Shown piece after piece: positions 7,633 to 9,283 of a stretch of 9,283 nt of DNA (positions are counted from its first letter, which is position 1; each line of letters begins with the position of its first letter). The notes beneath the pieces are model-generated. The model made no database searches. It had not been told where the DNA came from and worked only from the letters and a program-made list of their open reading frames with translations. The stretch covers positions 1 to 9,283 of the forward strand of contig CANGWP010000089.1 of NCBI GenBank assembly GCA_947457605.1. The letters are read 5' to 3'. The stretch is from Bdellovibrionales bacterium. Lineage in GTDB: Bacteria; Bdellovibrionota; UBA1018; CAIMNF01. Made by a program: the position numbers and the translations under genes.

Positions 7633-8339
7633 GGGCTTCCGGCCCCCTGATTTGTGGAAATGGCGCTTGAGTAAATGAAGTGCCGGAGTTCAGGATTCCT
7701 GGTCTGCTTCACTTCATCGGGAGTGCCATGAATGTTGAGACCACGCTCATGACAAAATCCGATCCGATCCGATACCTGATAGGCACGCTGGAGGTCGTTT
7801 GTGACCATCACAAGTGTCGTCTTGTTTTTGCGATGAAGTTTGATCATGAGTTCGGCGATGGATTTCGAGGTAATGGGGTCAAGGCCTGCCGTAGGCTCAT
7901 CATAGAGGATGACCTCGGGTTCGATGATGAGGGCCCGGGCGATTCCGAGGCGTTTTTGCATTCCTCCGGAAATTTCATCCGGATGCAAGTGAGCCGCATG
8001 ATCAAGCCCCACTGCCTTGAGAAGCTCCATCGAGCGTTCGTGGGCTTCGGTGCCATGGATGTTTCGGGTTTCGGCAAGCGGCACCAGCAGGTTTTGCAAA
8101 AGATTGAAGGAATCAAACAGCGCGTTTTTCTGAAAGAGCATGCTGACTTTTTCGGATTCCACCCGAATGGAGCCTGAGGTCGGAGGGATCAGGCCAGCAA
8201 TCATTTTCAATAGGATGCTCTTCCCTGCGCCGGATGGACCGATGATTCCCAATGCCTCCTGAGGCCCAACGGTAAGATGGACATTCTCCAGAATCAGGCG
8301 ATCCTTGATTTGCAAGGAAACCCCGTTCAGCTCAATCAT
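7629..8339 (-). CDS. mlaF: MlaF-type ABC ATPase 2, H-loop His replaced by Asn
   Basis: Second cytoplasmic ATP-binding subunit, 236 residues. Walker A is GPSGAGKS (34-41), the Q-loop Gln is Q70 in MLFQKNALFDSF, the signature ISGGMQKR is canonical (123-130), Walker B is VILYDEP with D147 and E148, and the D-loop is AGLD. The H-loop, normally VTHD or VSHD, reads V-T-N-D with N181. The AAC codon is unambiguous on the reverse strand, so the switch His is missing. The C-terminal NPELRHF stretch resembles the NPDPRVRQF stretch I recall in E. coli MlaF. The start ATG has GAGG 4 bases upstream and overlaps the holB stop as ATGA. The divergence from ATPase 1 and the complementary motif losses suggest an obligate heterodimer. 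Confidence 0.94.
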   Translation of the reverse strand: MIELNGVSLQIKDRLILENVHLTVGPQEALGIIGPSGAGKSILLKMIAGLIPPTSGSIRVESEKVSMLFQKNALFDSFNLLQNLLVPLAETRNIHGTEAHERSMELLKAVGLDHAAHLHPDEISGGMQKRLGIARALIIEPEVILYDEPTAGLDPITSKSIAELMIKLHRKNKTTLVMVTNDLQRAYQVSDRIGFCHERGLNIHGTPDEVKQTRNPELRHFIYSSAISTNQGAGSP

Positions 8340-9283
8340 AGGACCTCAAGCACCGGAATCAGGATTTCCTGGGCAAGAAGCTTTGCATTCAAGGGGAGAT
8401 TCACGAGCTTTCTCTTTTCAGCGAGTGACTCGAGAATTCTGCAGAGGCGCTCAAGGTTCAGTTTTCGAATCTCGGAGATTTGAAGCAGGAGGTCCCGCTG
8501 ATCCTGGTTCGTCCATTCATGGGCGTTCTCTTTGATTTGAGAAAGCAGCATATCGGAAAAAATAGATTCGAGGAGATCAAGTCCCAAATGGGCCTGGAAC
8601 TGCGATTTCGAGAGGGAATCGATGAGTTTCATCCATTCGTGAGCCGGACTGGAGAGAAGCCCCAGAATCTGCTCCCGAAGGGTCCAGACTTCCTCGCTTG
8701 AAAATTGGAGTGCACGGGTGAGGCTCCCGTTGGCGGATCGAGCGGCAACCTGACCTCTCGTGGAATTGAAGTCGAGGCCCTTGGACGCTTTCAGAATGGA
8801 AAAGAGGGGAGCAGACGGAATCGGGGAGAGCTTCACTTCCATGCAGCGAGACAAGATGGTGGGAAGGAGGCGGGAGGAATCCGAGGCGGTCAGGATGAAG
8901 ATCCAGTTTTTGGGCGGTTCTTCCAGCATTTTCAGGATTGAGTTTGCAGCGGGAGGAGTCATCCGATCCGCATCCGCAATGACCACTGCCTTGAACGGCT
9001 CATTGGAGGGACCAAGTCCCAGTTTTCCCTTGAGCTCCCGGAAGGCTTCGATCTTGTGGGTTCCGAGTCTCGTTCCTTCATCCGAGGATTCCGGGTCAAA
9101 CCAATAAAGATCAAGCCACTGGTCACGGAGCGCGCGGGTGCACGAGGGACATGTCCCGCAGGGAGTTCTTCCGGTTTTTTTCCGAGCACTGGAAGCTTCT
9201 CCGAAAAGACCCGGGCCCGCGTCATCCTCAACCGTTGCAAAAATGGTTTCGTCGCAGAAAAGAGTCTGGAGAAAGTGCAGAAC
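8336..9283 (-). CDS. holB: DNA polymerase III subunit delta' (5' end outside window)
   Basis: Clamp-loader subunit of the replicative polymerase, related to DnaX. The frame stays open on the reverse strand from the right edge, giving 315 visible residues; the Walker A region lies outside. A zinc-module cluster PCGTCPSC gives three Cys (C42, C45 and C48 of the visible part). A possible fourth is C10 in TLFC. KAVVIADADRM at about 98-108 is the Walker B-like strand, AANSILKMLEEPP follows at 112-124, and the SRC motif with its Arg finger is at 145-147. The remaining C-terminal region is helical, as in the delta' collar domain. The GTG at 8986 sits inside the conserved strand and is not the true start. 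The stop overlaps the ATPase 2 start (ATGA), so the transporter genes are coupled to a replication gene. Delta' is preferred over gamma/tau because no DnaX-type long C-terminal extension follows. Confidence 0.93.
   Translation of the reverse strand, partial: VLHFLQTLFCDETIFATVEDDAGPGLFGEASSARKKTGRTPCGTCPSCTRALRDQWLDLYWFDPESSDEGTRLGTHKIEAFRELKGKLGLGPSNEPFKAVVIADADRMTPPAANSILKMLEEPPKNWIFILTASDSSRLLPTILSRCMEVKLSPIPSAPLFSILKASKGLDFNSTRGQVAARSANGSLTRALQFSSEEVWTLREQILGLLSSPAHEWMKLIDSLSKSQFQAHLGLDLLESIFSDMLLSQIKENAHEWTNQDQRDLLLQISEIRKLNLERLCRILESLAEKRKLVNLPLNAKLLAQEILIPVLEVL

Noticed and set aside
8336..8986. holB starting at the GTG at 8986
   Set aside because: The same frame continues without a stop to 9283 and includes the CGTCPSC zinc cluster, so this GTG is internal.
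8959..9240. 93-codon open frame on the - strand overlapping holB
   Set aside because: It runs in another frame over the conserved zinc module and Walker B strand of delta', which stays open across the whole region. It is a shadow.

Overview
The window looks like ordinary Gram-negative bacterial chromosome, about 50-55% G+C by eye. It holds ten genes, packed almost without gaps, in two converging blocks. The outer-membrane and Mla-type genes indicate a diderm. The layout and the divergent paralogues would fit a deltaproteobacterial or Bdellovibrionota-like lineage, but that placement is a weak inference. I see no mobile elements, CRISPR arrays, tRNA or rRNA genes, and no gene-free stretch longer than about 25 bases.

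The rightward block (1-3650) holds the C-terminal part of aspartyl-tRNA synthetase (aspS), an FAD-dependent glycerol-3-phosphate dehydrogenase (glpD), and a secreted OmpA-family protein. The last has a probable N-terminal beta-barrel, a Pro-rich linker and a C-terminal peptidoglycan-binding domain. Its stop codon lies 3 bases from the stop codon of the opposing block.

The leftward block (9283 down to 3654) reads holB (DNA polymerase III delta', start beyond the window), ATPase 'mlaF2', ATPase 'mlaF1', permease 'mlaE2', permease 'mlaE1', the MCE-domain protein mlaD, and signal peptidase I (lepB). The first five genes are joined by four successive 4-base stop/start overlaps (ATGA, ATGA, ATGA, GTGA). 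mlaD and lepB follow after short gaps. Together the five transporter genes encode an Mla/MCE-type ABC lipid transporter of the inner membrane.

The most interesting point is that this transporter has two different ATPases and two different permeases, where the E. coli Mla complex uses one of each as a homodimer. The ATPases carry complementary defects. MlaF1 has an altered signature motif (SYGVQ for SGGMQ) but a normal H-loop His. MlaF2 has a normal signature but Asn in place of the H-loop His. In a head-to-tail ATPase dimer both changes fall in the same composite ATP site and leave the other site intact. This predicts a heterodimeric, asymmetric MCE transporter with one consensus and one degenerate ATP site.
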